Source: Arthrobacter sp. SDTb3-6 (GTDB lineage Bacteria; Actinomycetota; Actinomycetes; Actinomycetales; Micrococcaceae). Taken from it: a stretch of DNA of 64,000 bases. This document shows positions 49,319-59,042 of this stretch, piece after piece. The translations under genes were made by a program, and so were the position numbers. How positions within the stretch are numbered: position 1 is the first letter of the stretch; the number at the start of each line of letters is the position of its first letter. Location: NCBI RefSeq assembly GCF_013376095.1, contig NZ_JAAMFN010000006.1, positions 103,091 to 167,090 of the forward strand, read 5' to 3'. The notes under the pieces were generated by a model. It was not told where the DNA came from, searched no databases, and saw nothing but the letters and a program-made list of their open reading frames with translations.

Positions 49319-51108
49319 AGGTACTGGCCGGTGTTGCGCACCGTTTCCAGGGTCCGGCCCGGCTCCTGCCCGTCCTTGCTTTGGACGATGGTGCGGATGT
49401 AGGTGATCCGCTCGCCCTTCTTGCCGGAGATCCGGGCCCAGTCGTCCGGGTTGGTCGTGTTGGGCATGTCCTCGTGTTCGCGGAACTCGTCCACCACGGC
49501 GCGGAGCATGTGCTCGATCCGGATGCCCTTTTCCCCGTTCATGAGCAGGTCCTTGATGGCGTACTTCTTGGCCCGGTCCACCACGTTTTGGATGACGGCG
49601 CCGGAGTTGAAGTCCTTGAAGTACAGCATCTCGGTGTCGCCGTTGGCATAGGTGACTTCCAGGTATTCGTTGGACTTGTCCGTGGCGTACATGGCCTCCA
49701 CGGTGCGCTGGATCATCGCGTCGACGGTTTGCTGCAGGCTGCCGTTGTTGGCTTCCACGTCAAAGTGGTGGAACGGCAGGCCGGTCGTGACGTACTTGGC
49801 GAAAATGTCCGCGGCGGCCTCGGCGTCGGGCCGGTTGATCTTGACCTTCACGTCCAGCCGGCCCGGGCGCAGGATGGCCGGGTCGATCATGTCCTCCCGG
49901 TTGGAGGCGCCGATGACGATGACGTTGTCCAGGCGCTCCACGCCGTCAATCTCACTGAGCAGCTGCGGCACGATGGTGGTTTCGACGTCGGATGACACGC
50001 CGGTGCCGCGGGTGCGGAACAGCGAGTCCATTTCATCGAAGAACACCACCACGGCACTGCCGTCGGAAGCCTTTTCGCGGGCGCGGCTGAAGATGAGCCG
50101 GATTTGGCGCTCCGTCTCCCCCACGTACTTGTCCAGCAGCTCCGGGCCCTTGATGTTCAGGAAGTAGCTCTTCTGGTCCTTGACGCCGGAGCGTTCGGCA
50201 GCCCGCTGGGCCAGCGAGTTGGCCACGGCCTTGGCGATGAGGGTCTTGCCACAGCCGGGAGGGCCGTAGAGCAGGATGCCCTTGGGCGCCTTGAGCCCGT
50301 GTTCGCGGTACAGGTCCGGGTGCAGGAACGGCAGTTCCACGGCGTCGCGGATCTGTTCAATCTGGGACGCCAGCCCGCCGATGTCCGCATACGAGATGTC
50401 CGGGACTTCCTCCAGGATCAGGTTTTCCACCTCGGAGCGCGGGATCTTCTCCAGCGCGTAGCCGGTCTTGCCCTCCACCGTCAGCGCGTCGCCCACCCGC
50501 AGCTTCTCCTCCTGAAGCGCTCCGGAAAGCCGCACCACGCGTTCCTCGTCCGAACGGCCGGTGACCAGGACCCGGTCGCTGCCGAGCAGTTCCTTGACCG
50601 TGACCACCTCGCCCACGCGCTCAAACCCCAGGCCGGCGATGACCGTGAAAGCTTCGTTGAGCAGCACTTCCTGGCCGACGCGCAGTTGCGCCAGGCGGAC
50701 CAGGGGGCTGATCCCGACGCGCATCTTGCGCCCGGACGCGTACACGTCAACGCTTTCCTCGGTGACCGCCACGCCGGCCGCCGTGTCGGCGAGGCCCCTG
50801 CCGCTGCGGGGGTGCAGGGCCATGATGGTGCCAAAACCGTAGGGGGGCTGGCCGTCGTTCTCGAGGGCACTGCGAAGTTTCTGGATCTCGGTCTTGGCGG
50901 TCTCAAGCATGGCGACCAGCTTGGTGTTGTTTTGCGTGGCGGCGGAGAGCTGCCGGTCAAGGTTGCGGGCCTTGTCCCGGAGCACGTTGAGCTGGCGTTC
51001 CAGCACTGCCAGCTGGCCTGGGCCCGCCGTGTACGACGCCGGGAACGTCGAAGGTGCCGGCTGTTCCGCCCCGCCGGGGCCGGCCGGGGAGTTTGTTGCG
51101 TCGCTCAT
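49315..51108 (-). CDS. arc: Proteasome-associated AAA ATPase Arc/Mpa
   Basis: A 597-residue hexameric unfoldase. An N-terminal coiled coil (about 33-78) captures Pup, two OB folds (about 90-230) follow, then AAA with Walker [13 protein letters not shown] and Walker [13 protein letters not shown]. The C-terminal GQYL, whose penultimate Tyr is needed to open the 20S gate, is present. The ATG at 51108 is preceded by AAGGACC. It overlaps dop by 4 bp and is first of the pup-proteasome operon. Confidence 0.97.
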   Translation of the reverse strand: MSDATNSPAGPGGAEQPAPSTFPASYTAGPGQLAVLERQLNVLRDKARNLDRQLSAATQNNTKLVAMLETAKTEIQKLRSALENDGQPPYGFGTIMALHPRSGRGLADTAAGVAVTEESVDVYASGRKMRVGISPLVRLAQLRVGQEVLLNEAFTVIAGLGFERVGEVVTVKELLGSDRVLVTGRSDEERVVRLSGALQEEKLRVGDALTVEGKTGYALEKIPRSEVENLILEEVPDISYADIGGLASQIEQIRDAVELPFLHPDLYREHGLKAPKGILLYGPPGCGKTLIAKAVANSLAQRAAERSGVKDQKSYFLNIKGPELLDKYVGETERQIRLIFSRAREKASDGSAVVVFFDEMDSLFRTRGTGVSSDVETTIVPQLLSEIDGVERLDNVIVIGASNREDMIDPAILRPGRLDVKVKINRPDAEAAADIFAKYVTTGLPFHHFDVEANNGSLQQTVDAMIQRTVEAMYATDKSNEYLEVTYANGDTEMLYFKDFNSGAVIQNVVDRAKKYAIKDLLMNGEKGIRIEHMLRAVVDEFREHEDMPNTTNPDDWARISGKKGERITYIRTIVQSKDGQEPGRTLETVRNTGQYL

Positions 51109-51261
51109 GGTGGTCTGGTCCTTCCGCAAGGAACTGGTGGCGGTGCGGCCGAAGGGCCGGCGCACCGCCGCTACGTACTGCAGTTCGCCCAATACTTCTA
51201 CTACCGACCTTAGTGGCACCGGGCGCCGGCTGCAGCGTCGGCACCGGTGTTTGTGCCGGTT

Positions 51262-52329
51262 TCAGTCAGTTTCGCCCGTACCGGTCCTGCTCTTGGTGCG
51301 CTTGGTCTGCACGGTGGAGGCGGCATCGCGGGCGGCGCGGCGGAGCTTGCGGTCGGAGACGGCCCGTTCCCCCACGGCCTCGGGCGTCCAGTGGCTGAGG
51401 TCCTCCTCGCTGAATTCGGCCTTGGCCTTCTTCTTCAGGTTCAGCCCGGTGACGCCGTCGGCGAGCCTACGGGTGACCATCAGGAAGCCGGTGTGTGCCA
51501 CCATGCGGTGGTCCGGGCGCACCGCCAGGCCTTCCAGGTGCCAGCCGCGGACCATGGATTCCCATGCGTCGGGTTCGGTGAACCGGCCGTCGGCGCGGAT
51601 GGCCTCGGCGGTGCGGGAGAGCTGCGTGACGGTGGCGACGTAGTTCACCCAGACGCCGCCCGGTGCCAACACCGTGGCCACGGCGTCCAGGCACTCCCAG
51701 GGTGCCAGCATGTCCAGGACCACGCGGTCGATGCTGCCGGGGGCTTCCTGGGCCACCACCTGGTCCTGGAAGTCGCCGAGGGAGATTTTCCACGCCGGGT
51801 GCGGCCCGTCGAAGATGGTTTCCACGTTTCCGCGGGCAATGTCGGCAAATTCCTCGCGGCGTTCAAAGGAGTGCAGGTAGCCGGCATCGCCCACGGCGCG
51901 CAGCAGCGAAATGGACAGCGCGCCGGAACCGACGCCCGCCTCGACCACCCGTGCTCCGGGGAAGATGTCGCCCATGGTGATGATCTGGCCGGCGTCCTTG
52001 GGGTAGACCACGGCGGCCCCCCGCGGCATGGACAGGACAAAGTCGGAGAGCAGCGGGCGCAGGGCCTGGTACTGCTGCCCCACGTTGTTTTCCACCACGG
52101 AGCCTTCCACCTGGCCGATGAGGGAGTCGTGGTTCAGGAAGCCCTTGTGCGTGTGGTACGCCGTGCCGGGGGTCAGGGTGATGGTGTTCATGCGGCCGCG
52201 CTCGTCGGTCAGCTGCACCCGCTCACCGGCCCGGAACGGGCCCCGGCGTGAGGACGCACCGTGGGGCTGGTGGGACAGTGCCGTGGCGGCGGGGGCTGCG
52301 GTGCTGTACGAGGTGTCGCTCTGGCTCAT
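51262..52329 (-). CDS. trmI: tRNA (adenine-N1-58)-methyltransferase TrmI
   Basis: A 355-residue class I methyltransferase: the N-terminal beta domain RAGERVQLTDERGR, HTHKGFLNHDSLIG, motif I VVEAGVGSGALSISLLRAVG, and VLDMLAPWECLDAV. It modifies A58 in the T-loop of tRNA. The C terminus is lysine-rich (KKKAKAEFS). In actinobacteria trmI is usually next to the proteasome ATPase, as here. A short gap of 153 bp separates it from arc. Confidence 0.95.
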   Translation of the reverse strand: MSQSDTSYSTAAPAATALSHQPHGASSRRGPFRAGERVQLTDERGRMNTITLTPGTAYHTHKGFLNHDSLIGQVEGSVVENNVGQQYQALRPLLSDFVLSMPRGAAVVYPKDAGQIITMGDIFPGARVVEAGVGSGALSISLLRAVGDAGYLHSFERREEFADIARGNVETIFDGPHPAWKISLGDFQDQVVAQEAPGSIDRVVLDMLAPWECLDAVATVLAPGGVWVNYVATVTQLSRTAEAIRADGRFTEPDAWESMVRGWHLEGLAVRPDHRMVAHTGFLMVTRRLADGVTGLNLKKKAKAEFSEEDLSHWTPEAVGERAVSDRKLRRAARDAASTVQTKRTKSRTGTGETD

Positions 52330-52436
52330 GCGTGGGGTTTCCTAACGGGGTCTGCGTGCGGCAGTGGGTGTCGAGTCAAACAGGGAGGGACAGGGGCGGC
52401 CGGGCCGCGGCGGCGCAGCCTCATATGGCCGCCGGG

Positions 52437-53588
52437 CTATTTGCCGGTGATGGCGGCAACCACCTTCGTCTGGCTGAGCAGGCCTGTCACCCGGCCGTGG
52501 CTGTCAATGACGGCGTATTCGGTGTCCGGAAGCTGGGAAAGGTACTGGACCAGCTCGGCTCCCGAAGCGGTTTCGGGGACGTAGGCGCCTGGGGTCATGG
52601 TCCGGGCCACCGCATGGGCGGGTGTCTGGACTGCCGCGTGGGGCGGCACTGCGGCCAGGGCGTGTTCGTCAACGACGCCGGAGGGTCGGCCGTCCGCGGC
52701 GCACAGGACGATCGGTGCCTGCGGATACCGCGCGCGCAGGGTCCACAGCTGGGCCACGGTGCAGTTTTCGGCGGCGCTGACGGCCGGGGCCGCAAGGGCT
52801 CCGGCGGTGATGGCGGGCAGCCGGAGCCGGATGGCGGCGCCCTTGATGGCGGCGGAGGCCCCCATCCACAGGAACCCGGCCAGCAGGACCACGATGAAGG
52901 AGGTGGTCAGGTCCGGTGCCGAACCCTGCAGGTACGGCACCACCAGGACGCCGGCCACGATGAGCACCACAATGATGCGTCCGGCCCAGCCGGCTGCCAC
53001 GGTGCCCTTTTCCTGGTTGCCCGTGGCTTTCCAGACGATGGATTCCACCAGCCGGCCGCCGTCCAGCGGCAGGCCCGGCAGCACGTTGAAAATGCCGATC
53101 AGCAGGTTCGCCCAGATGAAGATGTTGGCCAGCAGCAGCACCACCGCTCCCGTGAGGGACGTCGGGTGGGACGCAGCCAGTTGCAGGGGCCATGCCAGGG
53201 CGGCCAGGACAAAGTTGGAGGCGGGGCCGGCGAAGGCAACGACAAGGGCACGCCCGGGCGTGGCCTTGGTGAAGTCGAACTCGGTGTGTCCGCCCCACAG
53301 GTTCAACACGATCTTGTGGGTGGGCCAGCCGTACAGTTTGGCGGCGAGGGCGTGGCTGAGTTCGTGGATGAACACCGAGAACAGCAGCAACAGGGCATAG
53401 GCAAAGGCCACCAGGTAGACGCCGGCGCCGAGGGTGGGAAACCCGTGCGAGAGCTGCGGGCCGAAGACAATGACCGTGAAGGCGGCGATCAGGAACCAGG
53501 AATTGGCAAGGATCACGGGGGTGCCGCCCACTGAGCCCAGGACTATGCCTTCGCGGCGGGGCTTTTTGGCCGTGGCGTGGGAGCTCAT
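52437..53588 (-). CDS. Site-2 protease family metalloprotease with CBS pair
   Basis: A 383-residue M50 membrane protease: about six helices, the zinc motif HELSHALAAK (HExxH, about 69-78), and the NVLPGLPLDGGRLVES motif supplying the third ligand. The C-terminal cytoplasmic part has two CBS repeats (HAVARTMTPGAYVPE; EYAVIDSHGRVTGLLSQ). It is probably an intramembrane protease regulated by nucleotides. It overlaps the upstream HAD gene by 4 bp (ATGA). Confidence 0.93.
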   Translation of the reverse strand: MSSHATAKKPRREGIVLGSVGGTPVILANSWFLIAAFTVIVFGPQLSHGFPTLGAGVYLVAFAYALLLLFSVFIHELSHALAAKLYGWPTHKIVLNLWGGHTEFDFTKATPGRALVVAFAGPASNFVLAALAWPLQLAASHPTSLTGAVVLLLANIFIWANLLIGIFNVLPGLPLDGGRLVESIVWKATGNQEKGTVAAGWAGRIIVVLIVAGVLVVPYLQGSAPDLTTSFIVVLLAGFLWMGASAAIKGAAIRLRLPAITAGALAAPAVSAAENCTVAQLWTLRARYPQAPIVLCAADGRPSGVVDEHALAAVPPHAAVQTPAHAVARTMTPGAYVPETASGAELVQYLSQLPDTEYAVIDSHGRVTGLLSQTKVVAAITGK

Positions 53589-54334
53589 GCGTCGCCCCCT
53601 GCCATGCCGGCATGGGCAGCCAGGACTGCTGCGACGTCATCGCAGGTCTTCCCGGCCAGGGTCTGCCAGGTGGTGCGCCGGGGGTCCTCAGGCAGCGGGA
53701 CAACGTGCGGGATCGCAATGGTGGGCACGTTCGCTGCCATGGCGGAGGCGGTGCCGGGGATGGAGTCTTCCAGTGCAACACAGTTCTCCACCGTCAGCCC
53801 CGGATCGCCGGCACGCAGCCGCTCGACGGCGGTCAGGTACGGTTCGGGGTGCGGCTTGCCGTGTGCCACCTGGTCCCCCGTGACGAGGAATTCAAAGTAG
53901 GGCGCGTCGAGGGCGTCGACGATTTCCTGCGCGAGCGGGCGCTCGCTCATGGTCACGAGCACGCACCGCACGCCGCGCCCATGCAGCCCGGCCAGCAATT
54001 GGCGGGCCCCGGGACGCCACGGCACCTGCTTCCGGATGCCGGCCGAGACGCTGCCGGAGAGCTGGTCGACGATCTCGCGGATGGTCAGGTCAACGCCCAT
54101 GTCCTGGAAGATCGCGGCCGAGGTTTCCAGTGCGTTGCCCACCATGGAAGTGGCAAGCTTTTCATCCCAATGTCCGCCGTGCGCGGTCACCAGTTCGATC
54201 TCCGCCGCGATCCAATAGGGCTCGGTGTCAACGAGCGTGCCGTCCATGTCCCAGAGGACGGCCTTCAGCGCAGGGGCCGCGGAGGGAGCCGGGACGGTGC
54301 GTTCTTGCAGGGCGGAGTCGACGGGTAAATACAT
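53585..54334 (-). CDS. HAD family phosphatase, beta-phosphoglucomutase-like
   Basis: A 249-residue HAD enzyme with motif I WDMDGTLVDTEP (catalytic Asp pair), a helical cap, motif II VLVTMSERP, motif III lysine in HGKPHPEPYL, and motif IV ALEDSIPGTAS. The substrate is unknown; sugar phosphates are typical. TAGACT sits 6 nt before the ATG. It is coupled to the M50 protease gene and divergent from PAC2. Confidence 0.92.
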   Translation of the reverse strand: MYLPVDSALQERTVPAPSAAPALKAVLWDMDGTLVDTEPYWIAAEIELVTAHGGHWDEKLATSMVGNALETSAAIFQDMGVDLTIREIVDQLSGSVSAGIRKQVPWRPGARQLLAGLHGRGVRCVLVTMSERPLAQEIVDALDAPYFEFLVTGDQVAHGKPHPEPYLTAVERLRAGDPGLTVENCVALEDSIPGTASAMAANVPTIAIPHVVPLPEDPRRTTWQTLAGKTCDDVAAVLAAHAGMAGGDA

Positions 54335-54340
54335 GCTTCC

Positions 54341-54426
54341 AGTCTACGTGGGTTGCCGAAGGTTAATATTTGCGTCCGCACCGCCACGCGGTGTCCGGTG
54401 GCGGAAATCGCAGCGGGACGTAGGCT
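54341..54426. promoter_or_regulatory. Two divergent leaderless promoters, HAD and PAC2
   Basis: On the - strand TAGACT (54346-54341) is 6 nt from the HAD ATG. On the + strand TAGGCT (54421-54426) is 6 nt from the PAC2 GTG. The two starts are 98 bp apart. Confidence 0.5.
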
Positions 54427-54432
54427 GGAGAC

Positions 54433-55323
54433 GTGAGTAGCGAGAACAGCACCCCAGCCGCAGACAACCACCGCCTGCTTGGCCCCGCGGCCGACGGCGG
54501 GCGGGTCACCGTGCTCCTGGCCGCGTTCGAGGGCTGGAACGACGCCGGTGAGGCGGCCAGCGACGCGCTCAAGTACCTGCACCGGCTGTGGGGCGCCAAG
54601 CGGGTCTTTGTCATCGAGCCGGATGAATACTACGATTTCCAGTTCACCCGGCCCGAGGTGCGGCACACCTCAACGGGGGCGCGCAGAATCAAGTGGCCCG
54701 TCACCAAGATCGCCAAGGCCTCCATCCCCGGCACGGATGTCGATGTCATCTTCGTGCACGGCGTGGAACCCTCCTACCGCTGGCGGGCCTACACGGCCGA
54801 GCTGCTGGCCAAGGCCTCGGAGCTGGGCGTGGACTATGTGGTCCTGGTCGGGGCGCTCCTGGCCGATGTCCCCCATTCGCGCCCCATTCCCGTCACGGCC
54901 ACCTGCGACGACGACGAGCTGCGCGAGCGGCTGGGCCTGGAAGCGAGCCAGTATGAGGGGCCCGTGGGCATTGTGGGGGTGCTCAACGAGGTGTCGCTGC
55001 TGGCCGGGCTCCCCACGGTTTCGCTGTGGGCGGCCGTGCCGCACTACGTGGCCCAGGCGCCCTCCCCCAAGGCGGAACTGGCCCTGCTGAACAAAATTGA
55101 GGATTTCCTCCAGGTCTCGCTGCCCACCTCCGAACTGGCGGACGACGCCCAGGCCTGGGAACGCGGCGTCAACGACCTGGCCGCCGGCGACCCGGAAATC
55201 GCCGCCTACGTCCGCCAGCTTGAGGACGCCAAGGATACCGAGGACCTGCCCGAGGCGACCGGTGAATCGATCGCCAAGGAGTTTGAGCGCTACCTGCGCC
55301 GGCGCGGGCGCGACCAGGGCTGA
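54433..55323 (+). CDS. PAC2 family protein
   Basis: A 296-residue member of the proteasome-assembly-chaperone-2-like family: VLLAAFEGWNDAGEAASDAL, RVFVIEPDEYYDFQFTRP, DVIFVHGVEPSYRWRAYTAE and VPHYVAQAPSPKAELALL. Bacterial PAC2 proteins are widespread in actinobacteria, and their function is not settled. Here one lies 3 kb from the proteasome ATPase, which may be chance. The start is GTG with a leaderless -10. Confidence 0.9.
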   Translation: MSSENSTPAADNHRLLGPAADGGRVTVLLAAFEGWNDAGEAASDALKYLHRLWGAKRVFVIEPDEYYDFQFTRPEVRHTSTGARRIKWPVTKIAKASIPGTDVDVIFVHGVEPSYRWRAYTAELLAKASELGVDYVVLVGALLADVPHSRPIPVTATCDDDELRERLGLEASQYEGPVGIVGVLNEVSLLAGLPTVSLWAAVPHYVAQAPSPKAELALLNKIEDFLQVSLPTSELADDAQAWERGVNDLAAGDPEIAAYVRQLEDAKDTEDLPEATGESIAKEFERYLRRRGRDQG

Positions 55324-55363
55324 TTTCCCCCCCGCAGTGGGGCCGGGGCGGGGCCCGACGGTT

Positions 55364-56650
55364 CTAGAGCTCCACGCCGAGGAGGGCCTCCACGGCGTCG
55401 GAGACCAGGGCCGCGTCCCGTTCGCAGCACTGCTGTTCCCCGGCGAGTGCCTGGCCCGCCCAATGGTCGATGGCGGCCAGCGCCCGGGGTGCGTCGAGGT
55501 CGGCGGCCAGGGCGGCCCTGATTTCGCCGAGCAGTGCGGTGGCCGTGCCTTCCGGGGCGGCCTCCATGGCCTTGCGCCAGGTGGCGAGCTGCCGCTGTGC
55601 GTTGGCCAGCAAGGCGTCCGTCCAGCACCAGTCCGAGCGGTAGTGGTTGGCCAGGATCGCCAAGCGGATGGCTGCCGGTTCGACCCCCTGCTCCCGCAGC
55701 TTGGAGACGAGCACCAGGTTGCCCTTGGACTTGCTCATCTTTTCCCCGTCCAGGCCCACCATGCCGGTGTGGGCGTAGTGGCGGGCCATGGGCACATGGC
55801 TGATGGCGAAGGCGTGGCCGGCGCCCATTTCATGGTGCGGGAAGACGAGGTCGGAGCCGCCGCCCTGGACCGTGAACGGCTCGGGCAGGAAGCGTTGGGC
55901 AATGACGGTGCATTCGATGTGCCAGCCCGGCCGGCCAGGGCCCAAGGTTGCCCCGTCCCACTGGGGCTCGCCGTCGCGGGCCACGCGCCACAGCAGTGCG
56001 TCAAGGGCATGCTTCTTGCCGGGCCGTTGAGGGTCGCCGCCGCGTTCGGCAAAGACGGGAAGCATTTCCTCCTCCGTCAGCCCGGACACCTGGCCCAGCC
56101 ACCAGGGCCCGTCAATCCCGCCACGGTCCGTGGCGGCGGAGGCGGCAGCAACGTCGAAGTACACGTCCCCGTCCGGCTCGCCGCCCGATCCGGCGACCCG
56201 GTACGCCAGCCCGTCTTCGACGAGTTCCTCGATCTGCGGCACAATCCACTCGATGGCCTCCACGGCCCCGATGTACTGGTTGGGGGCCACCACGTTCAGC
56301 GCTTCCATGTCCGCGTGGAACAGGGCGGTCTGTTCCAGCGCGAGGTCGCGCCAGTCAACGCCGTCGCGGGTGGCCCGTTCCAACAGGGGGTCGTCCACGT
56401 CGGTGACGTTTTGGACGTAGCTGACGGAGCGGCCCGCGTCGCGCCAGGCCCTGTTGAGGAGGTCGAAGGCCACATAGGTTGCTGCGTGGCCCATGTGGGT
56501 TGCGTCGTACGGGGTGATGCCGCAGACGTAGAGGCTGGCCTGGTCCCCGGAAGGCAGCGCAGTGACCCGATTGGCGCTTGTTTCGTGGAGAAAAAGCTCG
56601 GGCATGGTGCCGGGAAGTTCAGGAACAGGACGGGATTTCCAAGTTTTCAC
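55364..56650 (-). CDS. mshC: Mycothiol cysteine ligase MshC
   Basis: A 428-residue cysteinyl-tRNA-synthetase-like ligase that joins cysteine to GlcN-inositol in mycothiol biosynthesis. [20 protein letters not shown] holds the zinc cysteine and the HIGH-type motif, and KMSKSKGN is the second ATP site. It starts at GTG 56650, with TAGGCT 7 nt upstream. It lies downstream of uppP in the same direction, across a 135-bp gap filled by two 48-bp repeats. It is diagnostic for mycothiol-producing actinobacteria. Confidence 0.95.
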   Translation of the reverse strand: MKTWKSRPVPELPGTMPELFLHETSANRVTALPSGDQASLYVCGITPYDATHMGHAATYVAFDLLNRAWRDAGRSVSYVQNVTDVDDPLLERATRDGVDWRDLALEQTALFHADMEALNVVAPNQYIGAVEAIEWIVPQIEELVEDGLAYRVAGSGGEPDGDVYFDVAAASAATDRGGIDGPWWLGQVSGLTEEEMLPVFAERGGDPQRPGKKHALDALLWRVARDGEPQWDGATLGPGRPGWHIECTVIAQRFLPEPFTVQGGGSDLVFPHHEMGAGHAFAISHVPMARHYAHTGMVGLDGEKMSKSKGNLVLVSKLREQGVEPAAIRLAILANHYRSDWCWTDALLANAQRQLATWRKAMEAAPEGTATALLGEIRAALAADLDAPRALAAIDHWAGQALAGEQQCCERDAALVSDAVEALLGVEL

Positions 56651-56657
56651 ATGCTCC

Positions 56658-56663
56658 AGCCTA
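56658..56663 (-). promoter_or_regulatory. Leaderless -10 of mshC
   Basis: On the - strand TAGGCT is 7 nt before the GTG at 56650. Confidence 0.45.
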
Positions 56664-56675
56664 CTGCCCGAGGGG

Positions 56676-56778
56676 CCCCGAACGCGCGAAGCGTGTTTGG
56701 GGAGGGCAGGAGGCGCTACCGCCCGCTTGCCCCCGAACGCGCGAAGCGTGTTTGGGGAGGGCGGGAGGCGCTACCGCC
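56676..56778. repeat. Two 48-bp direct repeats with internal hairpins
   Basis: Copies at 56676-56723 and 56731-56778 (period 55 bp) differ at one base (A/G). Each holds a hairpin CCCCGAACGCG...CGTGTTTGGGG with two G-T wobbles, followed by GGAGGCGCTACCGCC. They fill the gap between uppP and mshC and look like a REP-type dispersed repeat that may also end uppP transcripts. Confidence 0.85.
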
Positions 56779-56785
56779 TGGTAGC

Positions 56786-57622
56786 TCAGGCGGTGATGAC
56801 GCCCAGGCCCAGCAGGATGAACAGCAAGAGTCCCAGCGCTATGCGGTACCAGACGAACGGGCGGAAACTCTTGGTGGAGATGAATTTGAGGAACCAGCCG
56901 ATGATGAGATATCCCACAACGAACGCAATGACCGTGGCCAGCGCGATCTGGCCGATGTTGAAGGGTCCCTGGGCCCCTTCGTGCTTGGCCAGCACCTTGT
57001 ACAGTTCGTAGAATCCGCTGCCGAAGACGGCGGGGATGGCCAGGAGGAAGGAATACCGGGCCGCTGCCTCGCGGGTGTAGCCCATGAACAGCCCCGCCGT
57101 GATGGTGCCGCCCGAGCGTGACACCCCGGGGATGAGGGCCAGTGCCTGTGCGAATCCATAGATGATGCCGTGCCTGTACGTGAGGTCCTTGAGTTCGCGC
57201 TGCTGGCTGGCGTAGGTGTCGGCCACGGCCAGTATCAGGCCGAACACGATGAGGGTCACCGCCACAATCCACAGGTTCCGCAGGGTGGATTCAATATAGT
57301 GCTGGAACACCACGCCGAGGACGGCAATCGGAACGGTGCCGATGATGACGAGCCAGCCCATGCGGGCGTCGGGGGCATCGCGCGGTACGGAGCCGCGGAG
57401 GGAGCCAAGCCAGGCCTTGATGATGCGCACTATGTCGCGCCAGAAAAAAACCAGCACGGCAGCTTCCGTGCCGAGCTGGCTGACTGCGGTAAAGGCAGCG
57501 CCGGGGTCCTCGCCCGAGGGCAGGAACTTTCCGACGACAAATAGATGGGCGCTGGAGGAAATCGGCAGGAATTCCGTCAGGCCTTGGACCAGGCCGAGGA
57601 AGGCCGCTTCAAACCAGTTCAC
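56786..57622 (-). CDS. uppP: Undecaprenyl-diphosphatase UppP (BacA)
   Basis: A 278-residue membrane phosphatase that recycles undecaprenyl pyrophosphate for cell-wall synthesis and gives basal bacitracin resistance. The motifs [16 protein letters not shown] (about 10-25) and [15 protein letters not shown] are intact. I chose the GTG at 57622 (VNWFEAA) because TATGCT lies 6 nt upstream; an ATG 18 nt earlier has no ribosome binding site. Confidence 0.95.
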   Translation of the reverse strand: MNWFEAAFLGLVQGLTEFLPISSSAHLFVVGKFLPSGEDPGAAFTAVSQLGTEAAVLVFFWRDIVRIIKAWLGSLRGSVPRDAPDARMGWLVIIGTVPIAVLGVVFQHYIESTLRNLWIVAVTLIVFGLILAVADTYASQQRELKDLTYRHGIIYGFAQALALIPGVSRSGGTITAGLFMGYTREAAARYSFLLAIPAVFGSGFYELYKVLAKHEGAQGPFNIGQIALATVIAFVVGYLIIGWFLKFISTKSFRPFVWYRIALGLLLFILLGLGVITA

Positions 57623-57628
57623 GCGTTC

Positions 57629-57634
57629 AGCATA
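57629..57634 (-). promoter_or_regulatory. Leaderless -10 of uppP
   Basis: On the - strand TATGCT is 6 nt before the GTG at 57622. It would start transcription inside the alternative longer frame. Confidence 0.45.
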
Positions 57635-57693
57635 GGGCATGCCGGCCGGCGCCCCGGGCGGGCCGCGCCGTCGAAGCACCCCCGTGTTCCCCG

Positions 57694-57699
57694 TAAGCT
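57694..57699 (+). promoter_or_regulatory. Leaderless -10 of the aldo/keto reductase
   Basis: TAAGCT is 7 nt before the ATG at 57707. Confidence 0.4.
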
Positions 57700-57706
57700 A
57701 GACCCC

Positions 57707-58636
57707 ATGGAACAACGATTCGTGGGCACCAGCGGACTGCGCGTGTCGGCACTGGCACTGGGCACCATGGCTTGGGGCAGCGAAACCGACGCCGACTGCG
57801 CCCGGGAGCTGCTGCGCACGTTCATGGATGCCGGCGGCACCACCGTTGACACGGCCATGAGCTATGGCGAGGGCCGCAGCGAGGCGATCCTGGGCGAGCT
57901 GATCGGCGACGTGGTTCCGCGAAGCGACGTGGTGCTCGTGTCCAAGGCCGGCATCAGCCACCGAGGCGGCAAGCGCATGGTGGATACCTCGCGGCGGGCC
58001 ATGCTGGCCAGCCTCGACGCCACCCTGGCGCGGCTTGGCACCGACCACCTGGACCTGTGGCTGGTGCACACCTGGGATGAAAACGTGCCACTGGAGGAGA
58101 CGCTGAGCGCCTTGGAACTGGCGGTGTCCACGGGCCGCGCCCGGTACGCCGGTGTGTCCAACTACAGCGGGTGGCAGCTGGCGCGCGCCGCCACACTTTC
58201 CGACACGGCGCTGGTGGCGAACCAGGTGGAGTATTCCCTGCTGGCCCGCGGCATGGAACGGGAGGTGCAGCCTGCCGCCGACCATGTCGGCACCGGCGTC
58301 CTGTGCTGGGCGCCACTGGGCCGTGGCGTGCTGACGGGCAAGTACCGCGGCCAGATCCCGGCCGATTCCCGCGGCGCCAGCGAAGCGATGGGCGCCTATG
58401 TGGAGCCGTACCTTAAAGGGCGCCCCACCAGGGTGACCGAAGCCCTGCTCACCGCCGCGAAGGGGTTGGGGCGCTCACCGCTTGACGTGGCCCTGAGCTG
58501 GGTGCTGGACCAGCACACCGTGGCCGGGGCCGTGGTGGGGCCGCGCACGACGGACCAGCTGGAACAAATCCTTGGTTCGTCCCTGGCACCCCTGCCGGAC
58601 CAGATCGCCACGGTCCTGGATGAGGTGTCCGGCTAA
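57707..58636 (+). CDS. Aldo/keto reductase
   Basis: A 309-residue NADPH-dependent oxidoreductase (TIM barrel). VSALALGTMAWGSETD starts the barrel. The catalytic Asp and Tyr lie in DTAMSYGEGRSE, the Lys in VLVSKAG, and the His in LDLWLVHTWD. NADP-binding sequence is at the C terminus (GAVVGPRTTDQL). The substrate is unknown. It is divergent from uppP with an 84-bp gap. Confidence 0.92.
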   Translation: MEQRFVGTSGLRVSALALGTMAWGSETDADCARELLRTFMDAGGTTVDTAMSYGEGRSEAILGELIGDVVPRSDVVLVSKAGISHRGGKRMVDTSRRAMLASLDATLARLGTDHLDLWLVHTWDENVPLEETLSALELAVSTGRARYAGVSNYSGWQLARAATLSDTALVANQVEYSLLARGMEREVQPAADHVGTGVLCWAPLGRGVLTGKYRGQIPADSRGASEAMGAYVEPYLKGRPTRVTEALLTAAKGLGRSPLDVALSWVLDQHTVAGAVVGPRTTDQLEQILGSSLAPLPDQIATVLDEVSG

Positions 58637-58660
58637 GCGGGACTTTCGGCGCGCCTGCGC

Positions 58661-58933
58661 TCAGTCGTCGATGGGCTCGAGGTCGTCGTCGATCGGTTCG
58701 TCTGAATCGCCGTCATCCAGCTCGGAATCGTCCTCGCCGTAGATGACCAGCGGGGTCACCTCGTCAAAGGCGTCAAACAAGGCCTCTTCGTAGACTTCAA
58801 ACGCATCGATGATGGCCAGGAACGTTGCTTCCACGACCGGGTCCTCTTCCCCGCGGCGCGCGGAAGCAGCAACCAGGTGTTCTTCCAGGGCGGTGGTCAA
58901 GGCGTTCAGGGCCGCCCGCGGATCTATGCTCAT
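58661..58933 (-). CDS. Acidic small protein, unknown function
   Basis: A 90-residue protein. The N-terminal half is amphipathic and helical (LNALTTALEEHLVAASARRG). The C-terminal 30 residues are almost all Asp, Glu, Ser and Pro, ending DDLEPIDD. It is strongly acidic and has no recognised domain. TAGCGT lies 7 nt before the ATG. It converges on the aldo/keto reductase, 24 bp away. Confidence 0.72.
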   Translation of the reverse strand: MSIDPRAALNALTTALEEHLVAASARRGEEDPVVEATFLAIIDAFEVYEEALFDAFDEVTPLVIYGEDDSELDDGDSDEPIDDDLEPIDD

Positions 58934-58940
58934 GCGCTCG

Positions 58941-58946
58941 ACGCTA
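58941..58946 (-). promoter_or_regulatory. Leaderless -10 of the acidic protein gene
   Basis: On the - strand TAGCGT is 7 nt before the ATG at 58933. Confidence 0.35.
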
Positions 58947-59042
58947 CCAGTGTGTCTGCCAACTTGAAAGACCCCGTTGGGGGCCGGGAACAGGTAGCTT
59001 TAAGCAAGAGCAGGCTAAGCAGCCGCAGCGGATGACGGATGG

